NCBI GenBank assembly: GCA_037367405.1
Contig: JAZKJV010009327.1
Location: 248,001-312,000 of the forward strand
Length of the DNA stretch: 64,000 nt
Direction of reading: 5' to 3'
DNA from: Ottelia alismoides
Taxonomy: Eukaryota; Streptophyta; Magnoliopsida; Alismatales; Hydrocharitaceae
In this document: positions 34,785-47,835 of the stretch, piece after piece
Position numbering within the stretch: the stretch's first letter is position 1
How the letters are laid out: each line of letters starts with the position of its first letter
Program-made: the position numbers and the translations under genes
The notes under the pieces: model-generated
What the model was told of the DNA's origin: nothing
Database searches by the model: none
The model's input: only the letters and a program-made list of their open reading frames with translations

Positions 34785-36308
34785 TTGTGTGCATGTGTTA
34801 ACAAATAAAAATGGCTAAAAAATCCATAAAAATTTAAAAATTTTCCTTTTACATAAAATTCTTCTTGCACATACCTATTTATTTATAAAAATTATTTTTG
34901 TACAAATGATTGTAAAAATGATTTGTGTAAATAGTTTGTACATATTTTCATATCAAAATTATGTATATAGTACAAAATTTTTGTAAAATGTTTTGGAAAA
35001 CAAAAAGTTTGCAAAAACCCTTGTGTAATTTTTTGTAAATATTTTGCAAAACTTCGCATTCATGCATACATCCATGTTTTCAAACATTTTTTTAAAAACT
35101 TTTCACATGTGTAAATATTTGTAAAAAAAGCATCTTTGTAAATACTTGCACAGTTTTTCCAAATCATAGTTGACATTTAAACTGGCCTGGAATTAAATTG
35201 ACAAATGGAGCTTGGTTAAGACCTTAATCCACCTAATGATAAGAGGAACCTTATAGGACTTAGGATTAAGACTTTTCAGGTCCATTGGGACTTAATTCTT
35301 TGAGTCCACTAGGCTATGAGCATATGTCATCTTGATAAGCCTAAGTAGAGCACTTAACAACACATGCATGACTCTCAGAGACAATGGCTTTACTTGCACC
35401 AGCACTTTATACATAGCTCTCCACGGATGAGGTGGTGAGGTGGCAGTCTCCTTTGGCTTGGGGTAGCATATGAGGGTAGAACCTCTAGGCGGAACCTCTC
35501 TTCTTCTTATAGTGAAGGAAGTGCGTCTCAACTTGGTCTGGTGCTTATGAAGTCTAAAGACAGAAGCTGTGGGTTGCATTAAAGCTTCAAAAGAGGGATA
35601 GTCTACTGGCTCAAGAGGAAAAACCCCTTGTATATATGTTGCACCATGTAGATATGTTGTACAGATGCACATAAAAAAAAGAAAAAAATGTGCAAAAAGA
35701 AAAGAACTCCAAAAAAGTGGTGGGTCGGATTGAAAATTTAATAATCCCACCGGAGTGTATATAGTCAAATAAAGCAAAAGCTTATGTTATATATGACCAT
35801 CTCATGAAGCTTGCAGCGGGAGACTCAACTACACTGGTTAGAGCTCCCAAGGATACATGGCTACACTGGTCTTGGTCCATTCTCTTCTTCCCCCTCTTCT
35901 TGAGCCGGTTGCACTTGAACTTAGAAGGGAATACCCCGCTTCTCGAGGAAAGAGTTGCTAGACCGAGGCATTAGAGTTACCGGGTTGTGAGGGGTTGTTT
36001 CTTTATTACTTCTGAGGTGGGGAGCTACATATCACTTACACAGTACAAGGAAAGATTCATGGTCATTAGAGTTTGTGTATGTAGACTTGTTCTGATCTGG
36101 TTTATTGAGGAGTATTGATCATAGATTGGTGGAACTTAGAGGCTGTTAAGTTTTAAGCTTAAGTGCAAATAAGATTCCGACAAACTAATAATCCAAAGGT
36201 CTGACTAAGCTCCATATTTCAATTTAATGAAGGAAAGTTTAATAATCAACCTTGATTTCCTCTCTTTTTCTTTTTCTTTCTCTTTTACACTTCTTTTTCA
36301 AATAAGTG
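34785..36308 (+). other. E1 AT-rich 3' noncoding region
   Basis: First about 380 bp of TTTGTAAAA-type repeats, then a part shared with the composite element: AGTCTAAAGACAGAAGCTG and AAAGCTTCAAAAGAGGGATA (35550-35600) and GGATTGAAAATTTAATAATC (about 35730). The 161-codon minus-strand frame here has no motif and is not kept in the relatives. Confidence 0.6.
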
Positions 36309-36343
36309 TTTGCTAAGGGACTAGCAAAAGTAAAGTATGGGGG
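36309..36343 (+). other. E1 polypurine tract with upstream stem-loop
   Basis: TTTGCTA (36309-36315) and TAGCAAA (36322-36328) form a perfect 7-bp stem, followed by AGTAAAGTATGGGGG directly before the 3' LTR. Confidence 0.82.
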
Positions 36344-39300
36344 TGATGAATCCCCATTCATTACTCTTTATTCCTTTATTTTAGCTACAAACCTCAGCAA
36401 AATACCTTGTAAATACCTGTAAATGTCATAAATTATCAGCATGCATTCATCATGTAATTATTCATAATTAGCATGTTTTTGTGTAAAAATAGAGGGATAG
36501 AGAAATAAAAGAAAATGAGGGAAATATTTAGAATAAATATTTAGTGACCTAATCCCAAGGGAGGGCTCAGTATGGGCCTGACCGCAAAAGAAACCAAGTA
36601 AAGAGAGATAAGGTCAATCATGGTGTACATAACCCTATGTATATAGATAATTTTATTTTCCTCAAAATAAAAATAAAAAGGTGTTTCTCATATTTTGTAC
36701 ATATTTATAAAAATAAAATAAAAATCAGAAAAATCAAAAGAAAAAGAAAAAATAATAAAAAATCATTTACCACCTTGTATATATACCATGTACATATGTA
36801 TATAGATCTATTTATTTAACTAATGTAAATAAATCATAAAAATGGAATGAAAATACCTTTTTATTCCAAATTTTATGTTGTAAATAAATAAAATATAAAA
36901 TTGTAATAATTATGCAAAAATAAACAATTAAAAATAACAATTCAAAAATACATATGTACATATACCTATATATAATAATAATATAACGTAAATACGTTAT
37001 TTATTTTTTAAAAAAATAAATAAAAATCAAAAAAAATACTTTGAAAATAAATAAACATTTTTCATTTTGAAATTTTTTTGAAATAAAACCATTTGCTATT
37101 TTTAACTGAATTTCTAAATAATTTAAAAATGGAATAATTTGATTGGTCCACGGGGGATTGTTTACCCCCGCTCAACTCTCCCCCGCGGTCCCCCTTCCAG
37201 TAGGATCGGGTTTTTGACCCGAGTTCTCCTAATTTTCCCAATTGCATCCGTCTCCCATTTCCTAAAACCCCGGGCCTCGATTATAGTTGACAGATCTGAG
37301 ACCCTCACCGGGGATCTACCTAGGGATCCGTGCACCACCGTGCCCTGCCCGACCCCTTCTTTGTCGGATCTTCACCACTATAAGGTCTGAGCTCCGCCGC
37401 ATTTCACTCTATCTTTGGCCCTCGTCTTCCAGTCCCAGGACCTCCATTCCTCTCCCTAGAGTGACAACTATCGGAGGAGAGTGTCGCAGCGAGGAGGGAA
37501 GGTCTGCAGCCACTGATCCGGTGGTTTCACTATCCTGCTCCGCCCCCGTGCGAGCTCGAGCCTCTGGCCTCAACGAGCCATCGAGGCGACACTCAACGAC
37601 CCCAGGAGCTCTCTTATCTCCAGCACAGTCGACTACATCCGCCAGGTAGACCTGTTAGATCCATTTACACCGTCTACTTCCGATTTTTGTATCTCAGCTC
37701 CGCCCGCTCCGCCCTAGTGGCCGGAGCTCCGCCAGCCCATCCTACTCATACCAATCCCATCTCTGACTCATCGTCACCCTTCTCTCATGATCTGATCACC
37801 TCGATCTTGGCTACCCGAGCCAATATCGAGTGGGGTTCCTTCCGCCGCCTCCGCCGGAGCTTTCCCCTGCTCATCTACGTCGTTTCCCTTTCCCTTTTTG
37901 CCAATAACCCCCGTCGGAGTGCTCTCCGAGCGAGAACCTTGTTTTGCAGGTGAATAAGAGCAGGTACCCCCCTTAGTCGCGCTTCCATCCCTTCGCCGGA
38001 GCTGCTCCAGGTTGCTCCTCCCTTGCCGGAGGATCCGACCATTGGAGGCTTCATCGGAGGCCACCACCCAATGCGGAGTGTCATCGCGAGGAAGACCCCC
38101 CTTTCTGATCGTCCATCGGCCAGTTGGATCGTTTCCGGCGAGTCGGGGAAATTCGTCCGGGAGGTGTTCTTCCTCAGCCTCTTTCAGCCGTTGGATCGCC
38201 CCCCAGCACCAGCTCGCATTTCCACCGTCCGTGCTCTGCCATGTGAGGTCGTTAGATCCCTGATCTAATGATCACGTTCCTCCCACGTTCGCCATCGCGC
38301 CTTCACCGTTGGATCGTCCATACGGCTGCATCAGGCTCGTGCGTCAGCAACCAGCCACGCCTCGACACCTGGCGCTCACATGCGCCCCTCACGCGCCTCG
38401 CCTGGGTAATTACGCCCATACCCCTGCAGCTTTTAGTAGTTTTTGTTTAGTCTATTAAATAAGTTTGCACTCTTGGACTATTTGCACATATGTACCTCTA
38501 GTTTTATCTATTTACGTTTTAGTCCCTACCTGTGTGAGACACATGCATCGACACGTGATATTTTGGGACATTTTGCATGTATGGGCTTGGGGTTTGTTTA
38601 TGTTATGGAATGAAATTTAGTTTCTGAAATTTGTAGTTATACCCCTATGCGTGGTTTTAATTGAACATGTGTTGATTGTTTGAGATTTTTGCGCTTTGAA
38701 CCCTAAGGTTTTTGCACGTGTTAATATCTAGCCCCCTGAACTATGTTTTCTTACATTTAGGTCCCTGTGTGCTAAAGCTCTTTTATTAGTTGAATAAAAT
38801 AGCAAATAAACTCCAAATCTAGTGAAATTTGGACAAGTGGCTCCTGTCACTGTGTAAAAATTTCTCTAATATTTTGGGACATTTTTCTGGCTTTTTATTA
38901 TTTTTAAAAATTTAAAAACACGTATTTTTGTTACTGTTTAGAAAAGAAAATCTACTAAAAATACAAAAACTTGTTCAAAAATTCTAAAAAAATTAGGGAT
39001 AGTTAGTTTAGCGATTTTCTAGCTTCTATCCAATTTTTGTGCTATTTGCATTTATAAAAACTGTAAAAATTAAAAAAACCTAAAAATTTTATAAAAATCA
39101 TTAAAATTCTATAAAATTCAAAAAATGCAAACTCTTTTTCTGTACTTTAGTTTCTGTATATTTTTCATAAAATATGTCTCCTGACTTTTATAGGCCAATT
39201 ATATATTTCTGATTGGCCTTTCAAGTCTGGCTGCATTGTGATCCATTGTTTCCCCTTTTTTTGATTTTTAGAAAATCAAGTAAAAAGTATAAAATTCCTA

Positions 39301-39730
39301 GAAAATTATCAAAAATACTTAAAAACATAAAAAACACAAAAACAATTTTATTTGAATTTTCTGTGCATTTTTGAATGTTTAAATAAATAGTTGAACTTGC
39401 TTGTTTATACATTTTCTTATATTTGCTTATACAATTAAACACAAAAAAATTTAAAAATATTCAAAATCCACCATAAACATTTTTCTCATTTATTTTATCG
39501 TTAGACTACTTAGTAGGTCGATTCGCCCATCCCGTGCTCCTTGAATTCGACCCTGATCGCCATACCAGGTTAATAAAATAGCGAGGACCAGTGTTTGATT
39601 TTATTGTTTTATCTTTCGATTTGGTGGTCTTATATTTTTTTGTTGAGTCCGATTCTCCGAGATCCGAGTCGCAACGACCCTTGATTGATTTCTACCTCCC
39701 GGATTTAGGAAGGGATTTTTCGGCTCATCA
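36344..39730 (+). repeat. E1 3' LTR
   Basis: Starts TGATGAATCCCC, ends GGCTCATCA and aligns throughout with 22768-26146, with scattered substitutions and small indels. TATA-like CACTATAAGG lies near 37376. The W-box pair (37160) and MSA hairpin (38250) are both partly decayed. Confidence 0.9.
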
Positions 39731-39735
39731 GGTAC
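39731..39735. repeat. Target-site duplication GGTAC of E1 (right)
   Basis: Directly follows the terminal TCATCA and matches 22763-22767. Confidence 0.9.
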
Positions 39736-40014
39736 ATCAGATCCAGTTGACTTAATTCTTTTTGAATCGTGGGACTTGGTTCAATGTTGTCTTGACTGCC
39801 TAAGTAGAATATTTCAGAGCACACGCATGACTTTTGTTGATATTGACCTAGCTTGTATACCTGCACCTTTCACTTTGCTCACCTTAGTTGAAGTTGTAGA
39901 GGGCTGGATTTGCCAGCATGAGACACAAGCCAATGGAAACATCGGAAATCACACATTTATGGCCTTTGCAACTCAACCCGATCCAATGGAAATGAGGTCT
40001 AAAGACAGAAGCTG
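39736..40014 (+). other. Second composite 3' interior, middle part
   Basis: Continues 22762 after removal of E1 and parallels 18705-18980 (ACACGCATGACT block, then GAGGTCTAAAGACAG). It is interrupted at 40015 by a solo LTR and continues at 58040. AGCTG at 40010-40014 is the left target duplication. Confidence 0.7.
40010..40014. repeat. Target-site duplication AGCTG (left)
   Basis: Matches 58035-58039 exactly; joining the flanks restores the GACAGAAGCTGTGGGTTGCA-like sequence seen in E1 at 35560-35580. Confidence 0.85.
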
Positions 40015-40979
40015 TGTCACGAACCCGATTCCGGGCCGTCGGATCCTCCCATATCCGGATTTGGTTACTCATCAATAGCTTATTCAGCAATCACAACTAA
40101 CATTCAGAAACATACTTCAAATAAAAATACTCAGAAGAAGACATTTTAACACTTTTCCATTCACAAAATCAAGTTCACATAATACATTGTCCCACTGTAA
40201 TCATTTACACGTACTCTAGCTTGAAAAGAAAATCATAAAAAGATTACTAACTACCTTATAAAGTAAAGCTACTGTGGCCGGTAGGATGTCTACTATGTAA
40301 GCTGGCTGGATTACTAAAGTCCTTGCGATGGCTCACCGAGACCTGTTGGGTTTTCCATAATCATAGGATAACAATTAGCAGATGCTAAGTAATGAAGAAG
40401 AGAAAAGCAAACAAAATGGTGTAATTTTTGCAAAACTTGTTGTCATTAAAAGTTGCATTCCTTCTCATTGATTTAAGTCATTTTCCTTTCTATTCCACAT
40501 CAGGGATTAGTCCAGGGAACCCTACCATTCTTGAACTCCAAAGCTCTGGACACTTCAGGATAAGAGATTGCGTTGATCTGGTAAGCTTATGTTGCCGCAC
40601 GTCGCCTCAACCAATCCTCCAATACTACCCTAACAATTTCCTTTTCTTTTATTATCCAGGGTCTCAAGCCCTCACCCTGGCAAACAAAGGAGCACACTGT
40701 CCTCAAGGACTCGGTTGCTTAAACTTCAGGCTAACATTTAATCATATAACCTAGCAGATTAAATACATATTATCGTGACCTAGCCACTATTGAACCACCC
40801 TTGCCTCCACATGGCACGACCACATCTTCCGTCGTTCAACCCGAAGATATTGGCTCTCGGTACCACGCATTCCAAATCATTCATTTCGTGCGCACTTATC
40901 ATAACAGGGCAACCGTGTACGACCTAGGTAGGGAAATGACAATACGGGTTCCTTCTGACAAACCTATAGGTTGCATGCC
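40015..40979. mobile_element. Solo LTR starting TGTCAC, left part
   Basis: Begins TGTCACGAACCCGATTCCGG. With 56628-58034 it makes an LTR of about 2.37 kb ending TTTACA, flanked by AGCTG at 40010-40014 and 58035-58039. The terminal TGTCACGA...CCCG resembles LTR ends of chromovirus (Tekay/Del-type) elements, which fits its size, but strand and family are not certain. No interior remains. E2 is inserted after 40979. Confidence 0.7.
40975..40979. repeat. Target-site duplication ATGCC of E2 (left)
   Basis: Matches 56623-56627 exactly. Confidence 0.9.
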
Positions 40980-43883
40980 TGATGAATACGTGTTTCATCA
41001 TCTCAATATCTTGATCTTAGCAAAATTCCTGAGTACTATCTCAAATAAATGTCCATAAAATCAATAAATTAATAAAATGACTCTTGTAAATAAAACACGC
41101 TAATTATTATATATTAAATTGTATAAAATAAATTAATAATAAAAAGCCGCAAAGTAAAGTAGTTTTTCACCTGTAAATAGCCCAAAACTTCATGTATTTT
41201 TAATAATTTCATTTCAACTCCTTTTTATCTAATTCTTTATGTGACTTGTTCATAAAAATGTGTATAAAAATACAAAAATATGAAATAAATTCTACCTCAA
41301 ATAAATGCTCCAAGATCCTAAAGAGAAAAAGTCGTAGAGTCCAACTTCCCGACCAAATCCCGCTCCGTATGAGCTCCAAATTCACCAAACTCATTTTTAA
41401 AGTTCAAGTTAGAAAATTATCTATCCAATGAAAATGGTTTCACTAAAATCGGAGCTTATTTGCAAAATTTGAGTTTGGGGGCTTAGATGTATATTGTATA
41501 TAATGTAAATACTTATTCTTTCTTCATTTTTTTATTTTTTATTTTTATTGTTACTAAAAAATCTAAAATAATCATGGTTGTGTTGTACTTTGATTCTAGT
41601 ATTTTATTGTTTTTTATTGTAAATATCTCTTATTAAAAAGACAAAAAAATATAAATTAGAAAAGCTAACAAAAAATGTACATGTTGTTTGTCTTCTTTTG
41701 TAATTCTCTAGTATTTTTTCTTCTTTATATTTTATTGTATTTTAGTAGACTACTTCATTTTATTATTTATTTTATTTAATTTCCATTCTCTACAATAACC
41801 ACCCATTCAACTCCATTATTCCGCCATTTTTTTAACTTCTAATTCAACTCCATCATCTTATTAATATCCATTCCACTCCACCTCCATTCTAACCTCCATT
41901 TTTCATCTCTTTTTATACATCACATCCTCCTCAATTTGCACTTGATCCATCTTTATGTAAGGAGAACCTAGTTCCCAGAGTTGAATATGTGACAGCGATG
42001 CAACTGTGGTTAAGCGACGACATCCCTCTCTCCAGTGAGATCCGTTGGCTTCTTGGCCAACATCGTAGCCGCATCCACGCACTGCACGAGCTCATCGCTC
42101 GCCGGCAACTTGAACGAAGATCGTGCTTCTCGTGAGCACAACATAGGCGATCACGTTCGTTGTAGATAAGTTCTCTTTTTATTCATCAGCATCATTTATA
42201 TTTTTGCATTTTTTATCATGCCACATTACCATCTACATAGTTCCATTTGTTCTACTTCATCATCTTTACCACCATCACCATATCATTTTTTTCTCTCCAC
42301 ATCATTTGCATTCCCTGTTTAACAAAATTTAAAAAAATAAAAAATCTAAAACAAAAAAATTATTATAGCAACGAAAAAATAAAAAACAAATATTCAAAAA
42401 AAATGGTGGCCGGCCCGACGTCCCTCCCTTCCAGCAACCACCGCCAGCAGCAGTGGTAATCTTCAGCCGCTGACCACCGCGCCTGTGCATCGGCCTCCTC
42501 CTATCGGCCCTGGGCGCAGCCACTCGTAGTTCCCTCCCGCACGGGCGGCTCCGTACAGCCGCGTTGTTCCTCCTCATCGCACGCATCAGTCGCGACTCCC
42601 AGCTCCCCCAACCGTCGGTCGGTGAGCCCGCTGCGGTCTCCTCGCACCCACGCACGACGTGCCTCATCGCCAACCCGCGACCCTTGGCCACCGCCGCCTC
42701 CTGCGGCCCAATCCGCTTGCAACTGATCGAAGAAGAAGGTCGAAAATATTTTTTATAAATTTTGTAAAAATTGCAATTTTATCATGTTATGTTTTCATAA
42801 TTACAAACAAGTCCTTCTACATGTTGTCTTGATAATTATATTTTCTAAATTGCATAGACACCCGTGTATTTACATTTTAATTTAGATCTCTATACTACAT
42901 CATTTCTTTTAATGAAAAATATCATGGTGTTTAGCGCAATCATCTACCATCTGAATATTTATTTGTATTTTTGTGAGTTATGATGAGTCAATTAAAATTA
43001 TCCAAGTGAAATTCTGCATATTTTAATCAATCTGGACTCTTAAATTCATATATTACACAGAATGGCTCTAAAAATTTTAAAAAATCAGGAAGTATGCCTT
43101 TATTTATGTTCTGATTACTGTCTAAATTTTATCTCAATTAGAGTTGTATTGTGCCTTAAATAAATTATCGAGTGATTTTAGTAAATAATTTTTAATTAAA
43201 TCCACATACATCTTTTTTATGAAATTTCGGATCTCCTGGATACCTTATGCAAATATCTGTTTGAGATAATTCGCATTTTGGCTAATTTGTTAACGTAGAT
43301 TTATTAGAAATTATTTATTCACTATCTCTCTATTTGCATTTAAAAATCCATTTTTTCTCGAAAAAATCAAAAAAATTATTCTAACCTCCTTGCATAATGT
43401 TCTATTTCCATACAAAATTTCATATTTTTTTCATTCTATTTATGTGAAAAATTGCGAGAAACCCCATAAAAAGTGTGCATTTTTAATTATTGTATTTTAG
43501 TTCCTAAAATTCCAAAAAATGTGTTTTGCATCTTTGGATTAGGATTCTAAGAAAAATATAATTTGGCTAAATCTGATTAATTTCATTTTAGAAATTAATT
43601 TGGCCTAATGGTTAGTTTTCTTAATGTCTTAATTCCTATGCATTGTGCATTTTGTACTCATTTCACATAAAAACTAAAAAAATCCACGTGGAAACCTAGA
43701 TCTAAGTTTTTGAATTAACTCGTCGTTGTTCCTTTGCCTCTATGTGTTCGACCCCAGACATGCCCGGGATATAAATTAATGCCAAGACACTCTTCACGGA
43801 GATCTTCTCTCGAATCTGACTGATTCGTTAAGTATACGTATTACAACGAACACCAATTAAACCACGTATTAAGCGATTTGTAA
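40980..43883 (+). repeat. E2 5' LTR
   Basis: Starts TGATGAATACGTGTTTCATCATC; the end is decayed (GATTTGTAA where the 3' LTR has GATTCATCA). The intact ends would form a perfect TGATGAATC/GATTCATCA inverted pair. TATA-like TTTATACAT (41912-41920) is shared with the 3' LTR, followed by a GC-rich stretch (42400-42730) with overlapping non-conserved frames, then AT-rich DNA. Confidence 0.88.
41912..41920 (+). promoter_or_regulatory. Candidate TATA box, E2 5' LTR
   Basis: TTTATACAT after a pyrimidine-rich run, kept in the 3' LTR at about 54691-54699. Confidence 0.4.
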
Positions 43884-43885
43884 GA

Positions 43886-43903
43886 TGGTGCCGTTGTTGG
43901 GGA
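43886..43903 (+). other. E2 primer-binding site
   Basis: TGGTGCCGTTGTTGGGGA, a decayed tRNA-Asp-like site with three changes, two bases after the 5' LTR. Confidence 0.8.
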
Positions 43904-45630
43904 GGCAAATGGCTTAGGGATTAATTTCAAAAATTAGATTTAGATTTTCACTTAGTCAAGTAGTTTGATCCCCGAGCCACTTTATAATTAATCCATTTTC
44001 TGTCTATTGTTTTTTCTACATATTCTTGTATATATTTTGTTGATCTCTCTAATATAAAACTCATTTTCCTTGCAAAGGCCCGGTGGACTTGGAGTGCATC
44101 GGATATCGACAGACATGATGCGCGCCGACTGCTGAAGAGCAAGAAAATTTTAATTTATTTTCAAGAGAGTTTTTGTAAATCTTTTGTAATTGTCGTGTTG
44201 TAATTATTTAGGTAGTTTGCTCCTTTATAGCTGCTCGTGTTTGAGAGCTCGCACTTGTAAAGAGACTTGGACATTACTTTGTGGTGTGTCGAGACCTCTT
44301 TCACTCTCCGGTGATTGTGGGGCTCAACTTTAATGGGGAATTTAAGGATTAAGCATACGGTAGTTTAGCATCAAATTTGTTTGTGCCTATCGTAATTTAG
44401 GCCACACATATCTTAGAAGATTCACATATTTGATAAGATTCGTAATGAGACGCATATAGACACGTACTACTTAGCTCAATCTAAATCAATTCTTCCCTGT
44501 TAATAGTATATCTTTTAGGTACGGTTTTCTCGATCTTCGTGCATTTAGAGTAATTTAAAAAATTCCATTTTGCATAACGCATGGAGAGTGCTGGGATTCA
44601 CTGTAAGTATACCTTCTTATGAGTATCCATCATAGTTTCACGTTTGCATTCTGATTTCCAATTCCCCTCGTTTATAACTTAAGTTGAAAAAGGAAATTGG
44701 GACTGGACGGTAGACGTGCTTTTGTGTTCAGATAAATTTCAAGTGATAACCTAATTCTAACATTGGGACTGAATTGAGCAGGTCAATTAAAATAATTGGA
44801 ATAAAAAGAACCTTGTTCAGTGGTGCATAAAGCCCTCATTATTTGATTTACTTGCAAGTGAGAGAGAGACGCCCCTAGGATAGAGCCAAGTCATGATTTC
44901 TTACATACTACTGGTTCTTTATTTTTAGGCGATGGCTACTTTTCAGTGAGGAATACGGGTAGCCGGTAAACGGTCCGAACTTCCTTAGCCGAGTGGGAGG
45001 TTTAGAGGACGCTTTAGTCCTCAAGGAACGGGTAGTCGTATTTATACAGTTCGTACTTACTCCTATACTGACTGAAAGTAGGTCCAACTAGTTGTAAGAA
45101 TCGAGCTAGTCTGTAGGAAAATACGAGCACCTAACAACTCGTTAATCTTTCTAAGATTGCATTTATCACCAACTAAAGTTGACCAGATAATTCAGCCGAA
45201 CCCTTACAGCCATCACGTGTTGAGTTGGTGAAATTGAGGGTTTGAGTTACGTTTGTATTATGTGAGTTTACTCTACACATTTACGTGCACCGTAGAACTA
45301 GCGTCTCATTGAATATCATGTTCTAATCGGTTCTTTTGGCATCGAAGATGATAGATTGGGGGGATATTTATTTGGACTTTACGAATCTCTCGTTGAACCT
45401 TCCAGGAAGTACGTCTTCAAGGTCCAGGCGCAACTTGGACCAATCTGACTCATGACCCTCATGAGCCCAGGATCACCCACTCTCAGGATAATTACTCTCA
45501 AACCATTCCCTTTCTCTCTTCCCACCTCACCGAGGAAGACCTTCGCCTCGGTGAGAATATCTTGATTCATAAATCCTCTTCTAATCAAGAACACATTATT
45601 GATTTAGGACCTAAAGAAGATACAAGAAAA
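43904..45630 (+). other. E2 5' leader, noncoding
   Basis: About 1.7 kb with no supported coding frame. CACTGTAAGT near 44599 is shared with the composite leader. The 71-codon minus-strand frame near 45379-45594 lacks motifs. Confidence 0.55.
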
Positions 45631-47545
45631 ATGCCTCCAAAGAAGAAAGAAGAGGAAGAAGAACACCGCGAGGACCCGATGAGAATGGTACTAGCCAGAT
45701 TAGCTGCATCTGAGCAACAACATGCATTACTGAGAGCTCGGTTAGGAGAGCTCAATGTTGGGGTCTAACCACCAATGGATGAGGCGTATAACCCCAGACA
45801 GTACATAATTCGGAACTACTTGAGTCCGACAGAACCCACAATTGATTTTGAGTTAAAGCTGCACTTTCTAAACCTGCTGCAATACTTTGATGGGAATGCT
45901 TCTGAGGAGTCATATGCATTCCTAAGGGACTTTGAGCTCATCTGTGCTAATCTCAAACATCCTAATGTTAGCCAGGATTATATTAGGCTCACAGACCTTC
46001 CATTTGCCTTGGGTGGCAAAGCTGACTACTGGGTAAAGAACTTGGGAGTAATAGTAACCACTTATGCCCAGTTCAAGGACCTGTTTCTGAAGAAGTTCTA
46101 CCTGCTGAGCAGAACTAACATGATGAGGATGTGTATTACAAGTTTTTTCCAATTACCCAATGAAGGCTTTTGTGATGCTTGGGAAATATTCAAAGACATC
46201 CTGCAGAAGTGTCCATGTCACAATCTAGATGATAACATCTTGGTCCAGTCGTTCTTCACTGGTCTCAACCCTAAGATGCAGGGTTTAGTGAGCGCTGCCT
46301 GCAGAGGCAACTATACATCACGAGGATCGGATACCGTCTGGAAGGTATTCGAGCATATGACTGAAACTAGCCACTCACAGATGGCCAATAGGGCCTATAC
46401 ATCGTCCCCAGTTCACTTTCATTGGAGGGGAAAAATCAACCATAGTTGGTCTCTCTCAGGACGTGATCCCTAACATGGGACTCCTTGCAGACAAGCTTAC
46501 AATAGTCGAGAAGATTGACAGGAGGATTGATGAGTTAAATCGAAGCATCTCCAAACTTCCAAAATAGATGGAGGAGTTGACTGAGAAGGTATCCAAGATA
46601 AGGATACCCACCGTGAATGCACCCTCTACTCATGTATACCGAGTTCACCATGTTCAGGAGCAGTTGGTATCAGGGCAACCCCAACCATGGGAGCAGGGCC
46701 AGTCTTATGCCCACTCTTTCCAGCAGCCACCTTCATTAGCAGATATAGTTTAGGAGGAGCCTCCACCGATTTGGGAGGTGAATGGAGTATGGTATACTCA
46801 GGACCCTGCCAAGCAGGGAAGTACAGGGGACCGACAAACCTATCAGCATCCCCCGACCTTTCACGACACCGCATTCACCTCCGCATCACCTCCTTCACAA
46901 CAGAGCCCTGAATTCTAGCCACCTCAGAAGCAACGACAACAGTATCAGCAGTATGGCCAACAGGGCCATTGCCAGGCGAGCTAGCAGCGCTCGCAACCTC
47001 AACAGATACCCCAACAGCAGCATAGGCAATACCCTGGCCAATAGGGGCAGTCTTCCTGTTATTCCCAGTCTTATCCCCTTCCTTCATCGTCTGGACCCTT
47101 GGATATACAACAAAAGATACTCGACGAGCTCCGTTCCTATCAGAACAAAATTCATGACTTATGGGTGGATGTCAACTTCCTGTCCAGATGGCGAGACGAG
47201 CAGACTGCACCCACTACTTCAATACCAGCCCAAGTTCAGGCTAACCCCAATAGCCTGAACTGATCTAGTTCTCAACAATACTTTGGTCAGGTATACTATT
47301 CAGCATCTCCTAGATCTAAACATGAGATTCTTTCGTTTGACGAGGCTAATCATATGTCACTCAGGAGCAAAAGGATCGTGACTGTACCTGACCGGACGAG
47401 GGACACGTGGAGGGGAATCACTGGAGCTCTACCTGAGGAATCATCAGAGGATGAGGAGGAGAGGCAGCATATTCTAGAGCCCTATCAGCACCATTCGAGG
47501 ATTTCTACTAAGGGAACCGAGAGGAGAAGGAGAGCACGTATGTAG
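45631..47545 (+). pseudogene. gag: E2 gag, broken
   Basis: Starts MPPKKKEEEEE at 45631; one stop (TAA 45766) separates it from the main part at 45775-46473 in the same frame. That part has the Athila gag core: LPFALGGKADYWVKNL (about 75-90 from 45775), TYAQFKDLFLKKFY (96-109), FFQLPNEGFCDAWEIFKDIL (124-143), QKCPCHNLDDN, and LVQSFFTGLNPKMQGLV. A frameshift near 46425 leads into a second frame with IVEKIDRRIDELNRSISKL, stops, then a Gln/Pro/Tyr/Ser-rich linker (about 46740-47260), and ends with a basic segment at 47545. No zinc knuckle was found. It would form the element's particle if intact. Confidence 0.8.
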
Positions 47546-47835
47546 CATCGGCAGCATGGATACACATCTGAGTCGACGGAGGACCTTGCAACTCCGGTTG
47601 TGGCAGATACCACTTCAGCATCTATTCCACAACCTATAGTAGATACTTATGATTTTGATTTCATGTTGCATCAAAAAGATTCTTGTATGAAGAACTCTGT
47701 TTCAGTTTAATGTCACGAATGATCTTTCAGTTCATGATTCATACTCTTCATCTTCTGTTTCCTTAGCTTCAATCCCTTTCCCCAGTGCTCTTACAACAGG
47801 AAATCACATAAAAAAATCAGAAAGATGACCCTGAT

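Larger units (their letters stand above)
22768..39730 (+). mobile_element. E1, full-length Athila-type Ty3/gypsy retrotransposon (degenerate)
   Basis: A 17-kb element with two LTRs of about 3.4 kb (22768-26146 and 36344-39730), a tRNA-Asp-like primer site (26150-26167), a polypurine tract (about 36326-36343) and a perfect 5-bp target duplication GGTAC. Order: leader, gag, protease, RT, RNase H, integrase, hairpin array, AT-rich 3' noncoding region. RT motifs FLDGYS and FMDDFSVYG place it in the Athila lineage. A handful of in-frame stops and at least three frameshifts break the coding region, but catalytic residues of RT, RNase H and integrase remain. The LTRs differ at several percent of positions by eye, so it is not recent. 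It sits in the 3' interior of the composite element. Confidence 0.92.

Noticed and set aside
35292..35777. 161-codon minus-strand frame after E1 pol, considered as an env-like gene
   Set aside because: Wrong strand for the element, no signal peptide or fusion-like segment, and not open in the related 3' regions at 18700-19140 or 58040-58200.
40015..40979. TGTCAC block first read as the end of a host gene region
   Set aside because: Exact AGCTG duplications at 40010 and 58035 and restored alignment across them show it is an inserted LTR.
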